Origin: Setophaga petechia
Taxonomy: Eukaryota > Chordata > Aves > Passeriformes > Parulidae
Assembly (NCBI GenBank): GCA_024362935.1
Contig: JANCRA010000179.1
Span: forward strand, 434,001 to 498,000
DNA length: 64,000 bases
Direction of reading: 5' to 3'
Shown here: one piece after another, positions 11,849 to 22,664 of the stretch
Numbering within the stretch: the stretch's first letter is position 1
How the letters are laid out: the number at the start of each line of letters is the position of its first letter
Program-made: the position numbers and the translations under genes
The notes under the pieces: generated by a model
Told to the model about the DNA's origin: nothing
The model's database searches: none
What the model saw: only the letters and a program-made list of their open reading frames with translations

Positions 11849-12263
11849 TGTCACATTCACATTTTCTGGAAAAATCCCTTCACCCAGGATTTTTCACCTG
11901 GGAAGCTGAGAAGCCTCAGACAAAAATGAAAATAATTCTGATCTCATTTTCTTCTCTGTTTTGCTCCTTTGGAATGTGTTTGGAGATTGTTTACTCACAG
12001 GTGATTGTTTCATTGGTTTCTTCTGTGAATTATTTTGACTTATTGGCCAGTTGGGGCCAAGCTGTGTCAGGAGTCTGGAGAGAGTCACCAGTTTTCATTA
12101 TTATATTTTAGCATTCTGTCAGTATCCTTTCTCTATTCTTTAGTATAGTTTAGTATAGTATTCTTTAATATAATATACTATCATAAAATAATAAATCAGC
12201 CTTCTGAGAACATGGAGTCTGACTCATCATTCCTCCCTTCATCAGGGCACCCCACAAATCCAA
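11849..12263 (+). mobile_element. LTR copy 2, related to 7,688-8,098
   Basis: It starts TGTCACATTCACATTTTCTG and shares the path AGATTGTTTACTCACAGG, GTGTCAGGAGTCTGGAGAGA and an AATAATAAATCAGCCTTCTG stretch near its end. No clean target duplication is visible. No coding content. Confidence 0.7.
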
Positions 12264-12431
12264 TACCCCCCCAAATATCCCATAAACCCCACCCTGGTGC
12301 TGGGATGGAGCTGATCCAGCTCTCAGCTCTGTTCTGGGATCAGAGTTTTCCCTGGATTCTGCAGCCCTCACAAACCAACCCAGCCTTCAACCCCTCAGCA
12401 CCACCCTGGGCACCTGCACTGGAGCCACGGG

Positions 12432-12840
12432 TGCCACATTCCCATTCCATGAAAAATCCCTCACCAGGAGTTTTCTCCTGGGAAGCTGAGGAGCCTCAGA
12501 GGAAAAGGAAAACAATTCTGATCTCATTTGCTTCTCCTGTGTTGTGCTCACGTGCAATGTGTCTGGAGATTGTTCACCCACAGGTGATTGTTCCATTGGA
12601 TTCTGCTGTGAATTATTTTCACTCTTTGGCCAACCAGGGCCAAGCTGTGTCAGGACTCTGGAGAGAGTCACAAATTTTCATTATTATCTTTTTAGCCTTC
12701 TCCAAGTATCCTTTCTCTATTCTTTAGTATAGCATTCTTTAACATAATATGGTATCATAAAATAATAAATTAGCTTTCTAAGAACATGGAGTCAGATTCA
12801 TCATTCCTCCCTGCCATGGGGCACCCCACAAATCCAACCA
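12432..12840 (+). mobile_element. LTR copy 3, related to copies at 7.7 and 11.8 kb
   Basis: It starts TGCCACATTCCCATTCCATG and aligns collinearly with copy 2 through TGGAGATTGTTCACCCACAG, CAAGCTGTGTCAGGACTCTG and CATGGAGTCAGATTCATCAT. It ends where the 29-bp minisatellite flank begins. Target duplication uncertain. Confidence 0.7.
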
Positions 12841-12865
12841 TTCCCATGTCCTGCCTCTCCATTCC

Positions 12866-13742
12866 TTGCCCAGAGCTGCTCTCCCGGAGCCCCTCTGGGC
12901 TCTGAGCTCTCCTGGAGCCCCTCTGGGCTCTGAGCTCTCCTGGAGCCCCTCTGGGCTCTGAGCAATCCCTGGAGCCCCTCTGGGCTCTGAGCTCTCCCTG
13001 GGGCCCCTCTGGGCTCTGAGCTCTGCTGGAGCCTCTCTGGGCTCTGAGCTCTCCCTGGAGCCCCTCTGGGCTCTGAGCTCTGCCTGGAGCCCCTCTGGGC
13101 TCTGAGCTCTGCCTGGAGCCCCTCTGGGCTCTGAGCAATCCCTGGAGCCCCTCTGGGCTCTGAGCTCTCCCTGGAGCCCCTCTGGGCTCTGAGCTCTCCC
13201 TGGAGCCCCTCTGGGCTCTGAGCTCTCCCTGGGGCCCCTCTGGGCTCTGAGCAATCCCTGGAGCCCCTCTGGGCTCTGAGCTCTCCCTGGAGCCCCTCTG
13301 GGCTCTGAGCTCTCCTGGAGCCCCTCTGGGCTCTGAGCTCTCCTGGAGCCCCTCTGGGCTCTGAGCTCTCCCTGGAGCCCCTCTGGGCTCTGAGCTCTGC
13401 CTGGAGCCCCTCTGGGCTCTGAGCTCTGCCTGGAGCCCCCCTGGGCTCTGAGCTCTCCCTGGAGCCCCTCTGAGCTCTCCCTGGAGCCCCTCTGGGCTCT
13501 GAGCTCTCCCTGGAGCCCCTCTGAGCTCTCCCTGGAGCCCCTCTGGGCTCTGAGCTCTCCTGGAGCCTCTCTGGGCTCTGAGCTCTCCCTGGAGCCCCTC
13601 TGGGCTCTGAGCTCTCCCTGGAGCCCCTTTGGGCTCTGAGCAATCCCTGGAGCCTCTCTGGGCTCTGAGCTCTCCCTGGAGCCCCTCTGGGCTCTGAGCA
13701 ATCCCTGGAGCCTCTCTGGGCTCTGAGCTCTCCCTGGAGCCT
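12866..13742. repeat. 29-bp minisatellite, about 28 copies, open in three minus-strand frames
   Basis: The unit is roughly CTCTGGGCTCTGAGCTC then TCCCTGGAGCCC. Some copies have CAATCC or CTGCC in place of CTCTCC, and a few are shortened. Because 29 is not a multiple of three, translation cycles through all frames and gives a 29-residue period (SEPRGAPGRAQSPEGLQ-like). Frames of 337-368 residues result. There is no splice, promoter or homology support for a protein. Confidence 0.95.
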
Positions 13743-13954
13743 TTTCTGCCCCAGGCTGAACAATCCCAACTTCTCCCAGCCTGGCTCCAGAGCAGGGGGG
13801 CAATTCCCACCCACAGCCAGAGAAAAATCCTCCTGAAAATCTCAACAGAATATCCCTGGGTCTGTTTGAAACACAAAATAGAGTGAATTATTCACACTGA
13901 TCTGAATGAGGCAATTCCCTCTTTATTCCCCATACATCACAACACAACACAACT

Positions 13955-14340
13955 GTACCTCCCTTCTATGCAAGAATGTTGAATCTCTGTCCCCCTTCCC
14001 ATAGAAAAATATTGAATATCTGTACCCCTTTTTATGCAAGAATATAGAATATCTGTACCTCCTTTCTAGGCAAGAATATTGAATATCTGTCCCCCTTTCT
14101 TTACAATAATACTGAATATCTGTCCCCCTTTCTTTACAATAATACTGAATATCTGTCCCCCTTTCTATGCAAGAATCTTGAATATCTGTACCTCCTTTCT
14201 AGGCAAGCATCTTGAATATGTCCCCCTTTCTGTGCAAGAATATTGAATATTTGTACCTCATTTCTATGGAAGAATATTGAATATCTGTCCCCCTTTCAAT
14301 GCAAGAATCTTGAATATTTGTACCCCTTTTCTCAGGAAGA
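13955..14340. repeat. ~33-bp minisatellite
   Basis: About 11-12 copies of a unit like AAGAATATTGAATATCTG then TACCCCCTTTCTATGC. It ends about 20 bp from the exon donor at 14,359. Confidence 0.9.
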
Positions 14341-14359
14341 AACAAAGATATTTTCTCAC

Positions 14360-14512
14360 CTCCTTGGAAGAGTCAGGTGCTCTCTGCAGGTCCTCTGGGT
14401 GGGCAGAATCGCTTTCTGTGACAAAGGCAATGTGCTCTGCTGGCAGCAGCTCCTCAGGGCCAGGCAAGGGAGGCACCAGCAGCCCTCTCCACCTGTTCAA
14501 GTCATCAAGGAA
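14360..14512 (-). CDS. Unidentified gene, second supported exon
   Basis: The exon has an acceptor CTTTTCTTTCAG and a donor AAGGAG|GTGAGA, and is 153 nt in phase 0 to 0. It reads FLDDLNRWRGLLVPPLPGPE, then ELLPAEHIAFVTESDSAHPE, then DLQRAPDSSKE. The phase matches the first exon at 19,380-19,571 and the exon at 4,497-4,659. The peptide looks like a genuine conserved protein segment, but I cannot name the family. Confidence 0.75.
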
Positions 14513-17070
14513 CTGAAAGAAAAGGGAAAGGAGAATAAGTCTGCACAGGAAACAACTGATTTAAGAATTTTTTTTTCAAATTATGCCCAGCCTAAATTCC
14601 AATCCGCCCCTCCAGCCTTACAGGAAGGGTGATGGTTATTTCACTTTCTGGAAGGGATGAAGTTCTGAACCGTTACAATGGAGCACTAAAAGTAAAACTG
14701 AAAGTGAAAGGCAGGTTTTGTTTAAAGCCAACTGAAATTCAGCTCTGAGCTTTACAGGAAGAGAGGGTGGAACACAAACCCCCGAGCCCCTGGCACTGGG
14801 ACCCTGGTGGCACATTTGCCACTGCAGCATCCCTCATTCCCCTCTCCCCCTCTCCCATCCACACTGAATTTTGAGTCCTCATGCCCCTGCATCAGAATTC
14901 CTCATTTGTTATGAAACTCCTAAAATAGAAAGAAATCATTCATTCAGAATCCATTTTTCCAGAAGTTGTTCTATCCACCTCTCAGCAGATCATTGCACAA
15001 AAGTTTTCTTCATTAAATTACAAAAGGTTCCCTCTCTTGCCCTCAGCAAGGAACAAATAAAGCTCAAAACCTGGAATCAGCAAATCAAAAAACACATTTG
15101 GGACACCTCACAGCTTCTCAGGACAATATTACATCCATTTTTAATTTTTACATCCATTTTGCACTTCATTTTACATCCATTTTGAACTTCATTTGTCTGC
15201 CATATTTAAAAAATGGCAAACATTAGAAACAATTGGTTTGCTGTGGGAAATAGTAAAGGTAAAAGATTTTTAGAAAGCTGTGAAAGGAGGCTTTAGAAAC
15301 AGAAAGAGTAGAGAACTTAGAGTTAACTGTAAAGTCTGAAAGTAGAAAAGTTACAATAGCACAGCAAGCAAGGACATGAAGCAATGAGAGAACTCAAAAC
15401 ATGAAACAATTCAGACAACTCAACTCAGTTTGAGTTTTAGGTTTGGTTAAGACAGATTTTCAGACTGTAGAAAAATATGTTTAGTAAGATAGGAGAAGGT
15501 TTTAAGTTTAATAATTGTGTATTGTTAATAGGAAGTACATAAGTAAGTATGGTTTGAAGTAGGTGTGGTTTTAGTGATTAACTAGGATGACTATATGTAA
15601 GATTTGGTAATGTGTTATTGGTTAAAAAGTTTTTTAAAATGTTCTATAACAAATAAAATTTTTGGTTGTTGATAGTAAGAAGTGAGTTGTTATCTTTTAG
15701 TTGTCTTAATTATGTAATAATTGATGGAATAAAGCTCAAAGAACACATTTTAGTAGTCTTGTTTGTCAACTTCCTAAAAATCCTCTTACCTGCACTATTT
15801 CCCACATTTCCCTTCTGCCTAGGGAGCACACACCTACAATAATTCCATGTGGAAGCAGAAGGAATTCCCCTGTGGCTCTGAATTCCAGCAATAAATGTGC
15901 TCATCCCTGCACACCCCAAATTAAACACAGAATATTGAGGGGGCAGCTCACTGACCCAGCCACCCTGGGGAGCACAGAAGCTGCCCAAACCAACCCTGAT
16001 TTCTCCCACAGGAAAGTGAACTGAGCTCAGGAAGTTTGAAGCACCTTAAACATCCCCTCTGGCTGAAGATCAAACAAAAAAATCCCTTTACAGGTTATGA
16101 TTTATGACTTGCAGTATTTTAAGCAAGCTACTGATCACAGTCCCAGCTACTGAGAAAAGGAGCTTTGCTGCCTGCCCAGAAACCAAAAAAAAAAATCAGA
16201 ATTAACCTTTTATCTCTTCAGAGATGATGTAAAGAGCTCCCCAGTGATGCAGAGCCAGAGCTCTCACACTGAGCTGCAGCACAGCAGGACCTGCCCCAGG
16301 GATTCCCAAATGCTGTCCCCACGTATTTTAAAGAGACAAAAATATCTTGAATAACAGCCCTGAGTCTGTGCCAAGCTTCATGCCAGGCTGCAGCTCCCCA
16401 GAGGGTTCCAGCTCCCAGTAGACACCAATAAACCCAGCAGATTATAAAATCAGTCTGCATGAACAGCACTGCAGACAGAACAAAATGTGCTGGCAGTGCC
16501 AGGGCTGAGGAGGAGCTGTCTCAGAAATGAGCAGGAGTGGAGCAAAGAGCAGAAATCAGCTCAAATCCTCTCCACACAACAATAATCCAGGGCAAGTGAG
16601 GCAGAACTCCTCCAAACACAGCTTTGTTTTGATTTTGAGGGCTTTATTGGAATGTGAATTAGGTATTTCACTCAGCTGGGAAAGATTCTGAGACTGCCAC
16701 CATCACTCTTGAGTGTGAAACATTCTGTTAATAAACAGCAAAAAAAACACTAGTTTTAAATAGAACCAACTCCATCAGCATTTCTAATCTTGTTTTCCCT
16801 CAAATGCAAATTATCTTTTTACCCAATGAACTTAGAAAAAGCTTCTCTGCTTCCTGAAGAGCACTCAGGCACTGCCACGCTCCATAAATCCCTGCAACCA
16901 CTCACACATCAACAGCAGCAAAAAGCACAGCCCAAGAAGAGCCTCACCCACACCAATCCTGGCATTTAGTGCCAAATTCAGAGAAATCCACCATTTATTT
17001 TCAATAATTCAGAGGAGCTGGGGGCGGTGCCAGCTGCACTCCTCACCCTGGGAGTCCAGCGAGCTCGCTT
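14513..17070. other. Long intron segment of the unidentified gene
   Basis: Mixed unique sequence. A T/A-rich part (15,190-15,730, e.g. TATAACAAATAAAATTTTTG) resembles LTR remnants, but no ends were found. No exon could be placed between 14.5 and 19.4 kb. Confidence 0.35.
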
Positions 17071-17077
17071 TCAGTTC

Positions 17078-17423
17078 TGCTCCTGGCAGTGCCAAGGGGA
17101 GCTGGTTCAGGCACAGGGATTTTCCACTCAGGGGCTGCCACAGCCTCCCCAGCCCTGCTCATTTCTGATTTTCATTTTTCACCTCATTTTCCTCACTTAG
17201 AACCACATTTTGTACGTGGAGCAGCAGCCAGCTCTGTCTGCAGCTCACTTTGCTCCTGGCAGTGCCAAGGGGAGCTGGTTCAGGCACAGGGATTTTCCAC
17301 TCAGGGGCTGCCACAGCCTCCCCAGCCCTGCTCATTTCTGATTTTCATTTTTCACCTCATTTTCCTCACTTAGAACCACATTTTGCATGGGGAGAAGCAG
17401 CCAGCTCTGTCTGCAGCTCACAC
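17078..17423. repeat. Tandem duplication of a ~173-bp segment
   Basis: The block beginning TGCTCCTGGCAGTGCCAAGG occurs at 17,078 and again at 17,251. Both copies contain GGGGCTGCCACAGCCTCCCC and CATTTTCCTCACTTAGAACC. They are nearly identical, so the duplication is recent. Confidence 0.95.
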
Positions 17424-17523
17424 TCCAGGGCAGATCCAGCAGTGTTTTAAAGCCCTGACACGAATCCTGAAGGCACAAACACAGCAAATATTTTTAGACT
17501 AAATCCTTACACGTTCTCCAAGT

Positions 17524-17785
17524 TTGTTGCTAAATTGGAAAGAGGCTTTCCCCAGGGACAGGACGAGGGGGAATGTCCTTAAACTGCAAGTGAGGAGGTT
17601 TGGATGGGATATTAGGAGGGAAATCTTCCCTGGGAGGGAGGGCAGGCCCTGGCACAGGGTGCCCAGGGCAGCTGGGGCTGCTGGAAGGGCCCAAGGTCAG
17701 CCTGGACGGGGCATGGAGCCCACGGCAGGGGGCTGGAACAGGAGGATCTTCATGGTCCCTTCCAACCCAAACCATTCTGTGGTTT
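17524..17785 (+). mobile_element. CR1 LINE 3' fragment
   Basis: The text TGGGAGGGAGGGCAGGCCCT ... CAGGGTGCCCAGGGCAGCTG ... GGTCCCTTCCAACCCAAACC and a final ATTCTGTGGTTTTG is a typical avian CR1 3' region on the plus strand. Confidence 0.85.
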
Positions 17786-17849
17786 TGGGAATTTATTTCA
17801 AGCTCTCCCAGTCAAGCTTTCCTAGAACCACTGCTGCCCTTGCAAAGCT

Positions 17850-18351
17850 CCACTTAATACACATACATACATATATATAAATATATAGACATACAAATAC
17901 ACATTTATAGCACACAGAGCATCCCTCAGTCCATTTCCTATTCCTCTATATATACATTTCCTATATATATACATTTCTATATATATCTATTTCCTATTTG
18001 CTATATATATATCCCTATATATGTATATATATACAAATACTCATTTGTAGCACACAGAGCATCTCTCAGCCCATTTCCTATTCCTATAATATATAAATTT
18101 CCTATATATATATATATATATATTTCCTATTTCATATATATATATAGACATACAAATACACATTTGTAGCACACAGAGCATCCCTCAGTCCATTTCCTAT
18201 TCCTATATATATCTATTTCCTATTTCCTATTTCCTATATATATATATATACACACCTATATATATATTTATATATATATATATACAAATACTCATTTGTA
18301 GCACACAGAGCATCTCTCAGCCCATTTCCTATTCCTATAATATATAAATTT

Positions 18352-18384
<33 letters not shown>

Positions 18385-19060
18385 CCTATTTCATATATAT
18401 ATATAGACATACAAATACACATTTGTAGCACACAGAGCATCCCTCAGTCCATTTCCTATTCCTATAATATATAAATTTCCTTTATATATATATATTTCCT
18501 ATTTCATACATATATAGAGAGAGATACAAATACACATTTTTAGCACACAGAGCATCCCTCAGTCCATTTCCTATTCCTCTATATATACATTTCCTCTATA
18601 TATACATTCCTGTATATATCTATTTCCTATTTCCTATATATATATGTGTGTATATATATATACACAAATACTCATTTGTTGCACACAGAGCATCTCTCAG
18701 CCCATTTCCTATTCCTATAATATATAAATTTCGTTTATGTATAGAATTCCTATTTCATATATGTAGAGAGACATACAAATACACATTTGTAGCACACAGA
18801 GCATCCCTCAGTCCATTTCCTATTCCTATAATATATAAATTTCCTTTATATATATATATTTCCTATTTCATACATATATAGAGAGACATACAAATACACA
18901 TTTGTAGCACACAGAGCATCCCTCAGTCCATTTCCTATTCCTAAATATACACATTTCCTATATATATCATATTTCCTCTTTCCTATATATATACATACAC
19001 ATACATATATATACATATATACATACACAAATGCATATTTGTAGCACGCAGAGCATCCTT
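17850..19060. repeat. ~120-140-bp AT-rich tandem repeat, about 9 copies
   Basis: Each copy contains TTTGTAGCACACAGAGCATC and CCTCAGTCCATTTCCTATTC, followed by a variable (TA)n tract and a second TTTCCTATTTCATA block. The (TA)n tracts could extrude cruciforms. The array stops just before the CpG island of the unidentified gene. Confidence 0.95.
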
Positions 19061-19109
19061 CAGCCCATTTCCTACTCCAACAAGCTCCGGCAAGCAGCGA
19101 GGAGAGAGA

Positions 19110-19920
19110 ACCACACCTGAACTAACATTTCCCACCAAAGCGACCACCCGGCTGTCCCCTCCTCCTTCCCCCGGCTCTGACACCACGTGGGAATTCCCTC
19201 CGCGCGTACTTTTTCCTAATCCCAAACCCGTGCCCGCCACCAATCCCCAGAACCAAACCTCAGCCCCATCCCCGCGGGGCCGGGATGCTCATCCCCGTTA
19301 CCGCGGCAACCGCGCCCCCCGCCGCATCCCCGTTACCGCGGCAACCGCCGCGCTTCCCCGCGCATCCCCGCGGCTCTACCTGCGCCTCGCCGGTGCAGAA
19401 CACCTTGCCGCCGACGCGGAGGCAGACGCGCTCGTCGGGGTGCGGCTGGCGGGCGCAGAAGGTGAAGGAGCAGCGGGAGCGGTGCAGCCTCCGCACGGTG
19501 CTGCGGACGAGCGCGGCCGAGCGCGGCCCCCAGCGCGCCCACAGGTACAGGTAGCACAGCGTGATCAGCATGGCGGGCGCGCGGCCACGCCCCCCGCCGC
19601 CCGCCCCGACCAATGGCAGCGCGGTGCGTCAGGGAGGGCGGGTGGTGGTCACGGCAGTGATTGGCTGGCGGGGGCTGGCGCGCGCGGCGCCCCGCCCCTT
19701 TGGCAGCGCCGCGTCTCTCCCCTCCTCCTCCCCTCAGCGCTCGGCCGTGAGGGCGCCGCATGCGCCTGGCCTGAGGGGAACGCGGAGTTCTGCGGTGGAA
19801 GGAGGTGGGAAAAGGAATAAGGAGCGCTCAAAATCGCTCAAAGCGGCCCGGGGCGTGGGTTACTTGTATGCGTGCTCTGGAGGAGGAAGAGGAGGAGGAG
19901 GAGGAGCAGGCGAGGTCTGC
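19110..19920. promoter_or_regulatory. CpG island promoter of the unidentified gene
   Basis: The GC content and CpG density rise sharply here (CCGCGGCAACCGCG-type motifs, CGCGCGGCGCC near 19,680). The island surrounds the first exon at 19,380-19,571. Minus-strand transcription would start at about 19.6-19.8 kb. No exon could be placed on the plus strand, so a divergent partner is not supported. Confidence 0.8.
19380..19571 (-). CDS. Unidentified gene, first coding exon
   Basis: From the ATG at 19,571 the exon reads MLITLCYLYLWARWGPRSAA, then LVRSTVRRLHRSRCSFTFCA, then RQPHPDERVCLRVGGKVFCT, then GEAQ, ending at a GCGCAG|GTAGAG donor in phase 0 (64 codons). An in-frame upstream ATG at 19,613 would add 14 residues (Gly-rich). 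The short hydrophobic N-terminus followed by Arg-rich sequence suggests a signal anchor or an organelle-targeting segment, and the Cys-rich stretch is notable. I expected CHAF1B next to MORC3 from human synteny, but this does not encode its WD40 N-terminus. Confidence 0.75.
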
Positions 19921-19984
19921 TCGTCGCCGGCGCCACGACTCGGCTTTTCTGGGAATGGCAGAAGGGTTTTGGTGAAAAGCGACT

Positions 19985-20325
19985 TAAAGCTCATCCAGTG
20001 CCACCCCTTCCATGGCGGGGACACCTCCCACTGTCCCAGGCTGCTCCAGCCCCAGTGTCCAGCCTGGCCTTGGGCACTGCCAGGGATCCAGGGGCAGCCA
20101 CAGCTGCTCTGGGAATTCCATCCCAGCCCCTCCAGGGGACAATTTCATCCTAATATTCAAACGAAACCATCTCTTAGTTTGAAACCATTCCTCCTTGTCC
20201 TGTCACTCCATCCTTTGAAAATTGTGTCTTTCTTGTCACCTCCCTTCAGGTCCTGGAAGGCCACACTGAGATCACTCCAAAGCTTCTTTTCTCCAGGCTG
20301 AACAATCCCAATTCTCTCAACCTTT
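19985..20325 (-). mobile_element. CR1 LINE fragment
   Basis: GGGGACACCTCCCACTGTCC, GCCTTGGGCACTGCCAGGGA and TTTGAAACCATTCCTCCTTG, then GGTCCTGGAAGGCCACACTG, are the CR1 3' region in reverse complement. The solo LTR inserted at its left side (plus coordinates 20,337). Confidence 0.8.
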
Positions 20326-20336
20326 CTATTTCTTGT

Positions 20337-20936
20337 TGTGAAAAACGCCAGTCACTTGCTTTTGAAATTGTTAAAAGTTTAATAGTAATAAAATGGTTAT
20401 AAAAATAGTAATACAATTAGAGTCATAATAATTTGGACAATTTAAATCAGGACAATATGAGACAATAGAGTTACGGATGTCCGGGTACCTTTTTCTGGGC
20501 ATCATGAGCCTGAAAAAGGACACAGTTAATAAAGGATTAACCCTTAAAAACAACAGCCTGTTGCATATTCATACACTTCATACATGATGCATAAATTCCA
20601 TTCAAACACAGGATTCTGTCTGGTCAGTGTCAACTTCTTCCTCTGAATCTTGACAGCGCCTTCAAGGTGGGAAGAAGTTTGTTTCTTCTGCTAAGAAGGC
20701 AATAAATTCCCTTTCTCTGAAAGATTTAGGTGTCCTGTGGCTGCTATCTTGCTGCAAGTTCTTTCTGTTAAACAAAGCATCCTACATAGCACAGTTTCTA
20801 TTTTAACAATTTTTATAACCTATAGTTAACGCAGTACTTAAGAAAATTAATACAGCATTACTTCCTAACACAACACATATAATATTCATTTTAATATTTG
20901 CAAAAAGCCAATCATAAAATACATGCATTTTTCACA
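20337..20936 (-). mobile_element. Solo LTR, passerine ERV type, 5-bp target duplication
   Basis: On the minus strand it starts TGTGAAAAATGCATGTATTT and ends CTGGCGTTTTTCACA. Both flanks carry CTTGT (20,332-20,336 and 20,937-20,941). It is 600 bp and non-coding. A 5-bp duplication fits an ERVL-like element. A second copy follows 229 bp away. Confidence 0.85.
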
Positions 20937-21165
20937 CTTGTCATCCCTGACAGCTCGCTGTCATTGTCCCCCTACTCTCTGGCCAACCCTGGAATTCTGG
21001 AGTCTTTTCCTTGGGACTGTTTTGGCTCCACATTGTGCCAGGGCCCAACACAATGCTCAGATCCTTCCCAGCCTGGTGCTGTGGTGGCTCCATGGCAGGA
21101 GCCACCTGGCTTGGGGACACAGGGGCTGTGCCCTCCTGTGCCACCCTCACTGGGGACAATGACAG

Positions 21166-21762
21166 TGTGAAAAACGCCAGTCACTTGTTTTTACAATTTT
21201 GAAAGTTTAATAGTAATAAAATGGTTATAAAAATAGCAATATAATTAGAGTAATAATAATTTGGATTAGGACAATATGAGACAATAGAAACAAAGAGTTA
21301 TGGACATCCGGGTACCTTTTTCTGGGCAGCACAAGCCCAAAAAAGGAGCCACGTCTACAGAGGATTAACCTTAAAAACAACAGCCTGTTGCATATTCATG
21401 CAGCTCATACATGATGCAGAAATTCCATTCAAACACAGGATTCTGTCTGGGCAGTGTGAGCTTCTTCCTCTGAATCCTAACAGCGCCTTCGAGGGGTGAA
21501 GAAGTTCATTTCTTCTGATAATGGGCAATAAATTCTCTTTCTCTGAAAGATTCAGGTGTCCTGTGGCTGCTATCTCCCTGCAAGTCCTTTCTGTAAAAAG
21601 TATCCTACATAGCAGAGTTTCTATTTTAACATTTTTTTATAACCTAAAACTATTTAACACACTACTTAAGAGAATTAACACAGCATAACGTTCTAACACA
21701 ACACATATAATATTTATCTGAATATTTACAAAAAGCCAATCATAAAATACACATTTTTCACA
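21166..21762 (-). mobile_element. Second solo LTR of the same family
   Basis: It has the same termini and internal order as 20,337-20,936 (GGTACCTTTTTCTGGGCA, AACAGCCTGTTGCATATTCA, CCTGTGGCTGCTATCTCCCT). The flanks GACAG and GCAGT do not form a clean duplication. Since the first copy has its own duplication, this is more likely a separate solo LTR than the partner of a provirus. Confidence 0.8.
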
Positions 21763-21857
21763 GCAGTAACACCCTGAGCCAGGGGTGTGGGGCTGCAGGA
21801 GAAGCCCAGGATGGGCTGTGGGGCTGTGGCCCCATGTCCCTCGAGTGCCCCGGGCTG

Positions 21858-21912
21858 GGCAGCCATGGCAGAGGTGGCAGAGGTGGCAGAGGTGGCAGAG
21901 GTGGCAGAGATG
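21858..21912. repeat. Short 12-bp tandem repeat
   Basis: Five copies of GTGGCAGAG with GTGGCAGAT variants, beginning after CAGCCATGGCAGAG. Confidence 0.85.
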
Positions 21913-22664
21913 CCAGGCTGTCCCCACAGGGCTCTGGCTGCCTTTTCCTCTTTCCTGGCCTGTGTGGCAGCAGCTCCTTCCTTTTCCCCCAGTTTGCCAC
22001 GGTGGGAATTTTTGCCCGGATCAGCCTGACCAAGCCTGGCACCCTCCTGGTGTTGTGTCTGCACTGCTCCCACTGTCTGCACAGTGGAGTTTCCTGTGCT
22101 GTGCTCATTCCAAACCTTTCCCTTTCCTGGTGAGTTATCCTGAGGAACTCCCTCCTTTGGCAGTGTTTGAGGCCATTTATTGAATTAAATCCTGACACAT
22201 CCAGTGCCCTCCTCATCCATCTCCATCAATGTTAACCCTATCCCCACACCCCAGGGACCCCCAAACCCTGACCCACAAACCAACCCCTTCCTTCTCCATC
22301 TCTTTCCAGCTGAGGGACAAGGATGTGTATGGAATAGGGGATTTTAAACTTCTTTTTACAGAAGTCCTGAGGAGTTCCAGAGCAGTAGGAGCTGCCTTAG
22401 GATGGTGCAAGTCCACGTGCTCAGTGAATTTCTGAAGGCAAGGAAGCTCATCCATGAATCAACAGCAGAACTTGCTGAAATTCTGGAATTTCAGCTCTGG
22501 AATTCAGCTGAATTTGGAAATTTGAAAATTTCCAAATTTGATTTTGGAAATTTCAGCTGGATTCTGGAAATTCAGCTCCATTCCATTAACACCATCTGGA
22601 TTATACCAGTGCTGCTTTTTCCATATCCAGGACATTCCCATCCCAGTCCAACACCAGACTGAGC

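Noticed and set aside
12437..12847. CATTCCCAT on both sides of LTR copy 3 as a target duplication
   Set aside because: Alignment with copy 2 places the left CATTCCCAT inside the LTR, so the match is probably chance.
12770..13876. 368-residue collagen-like minus-strand ORF
   Set aside because: Artefact of the 29-bp repeat; all three frames are open and share the same rotated peptide.
19380..19571. First exon of CHAF1B, expected from human synteny
   Set aside because: The encoded peptide has no WD40 repeat start and does not match the conserved CHAF1B N-terminus.
20337..21762. Complete provirus with two LTRs
   Set aside because: Only 229 bp lies between the LTRs, it has no retroviral coding content, and the first LTR has its own target duplication.
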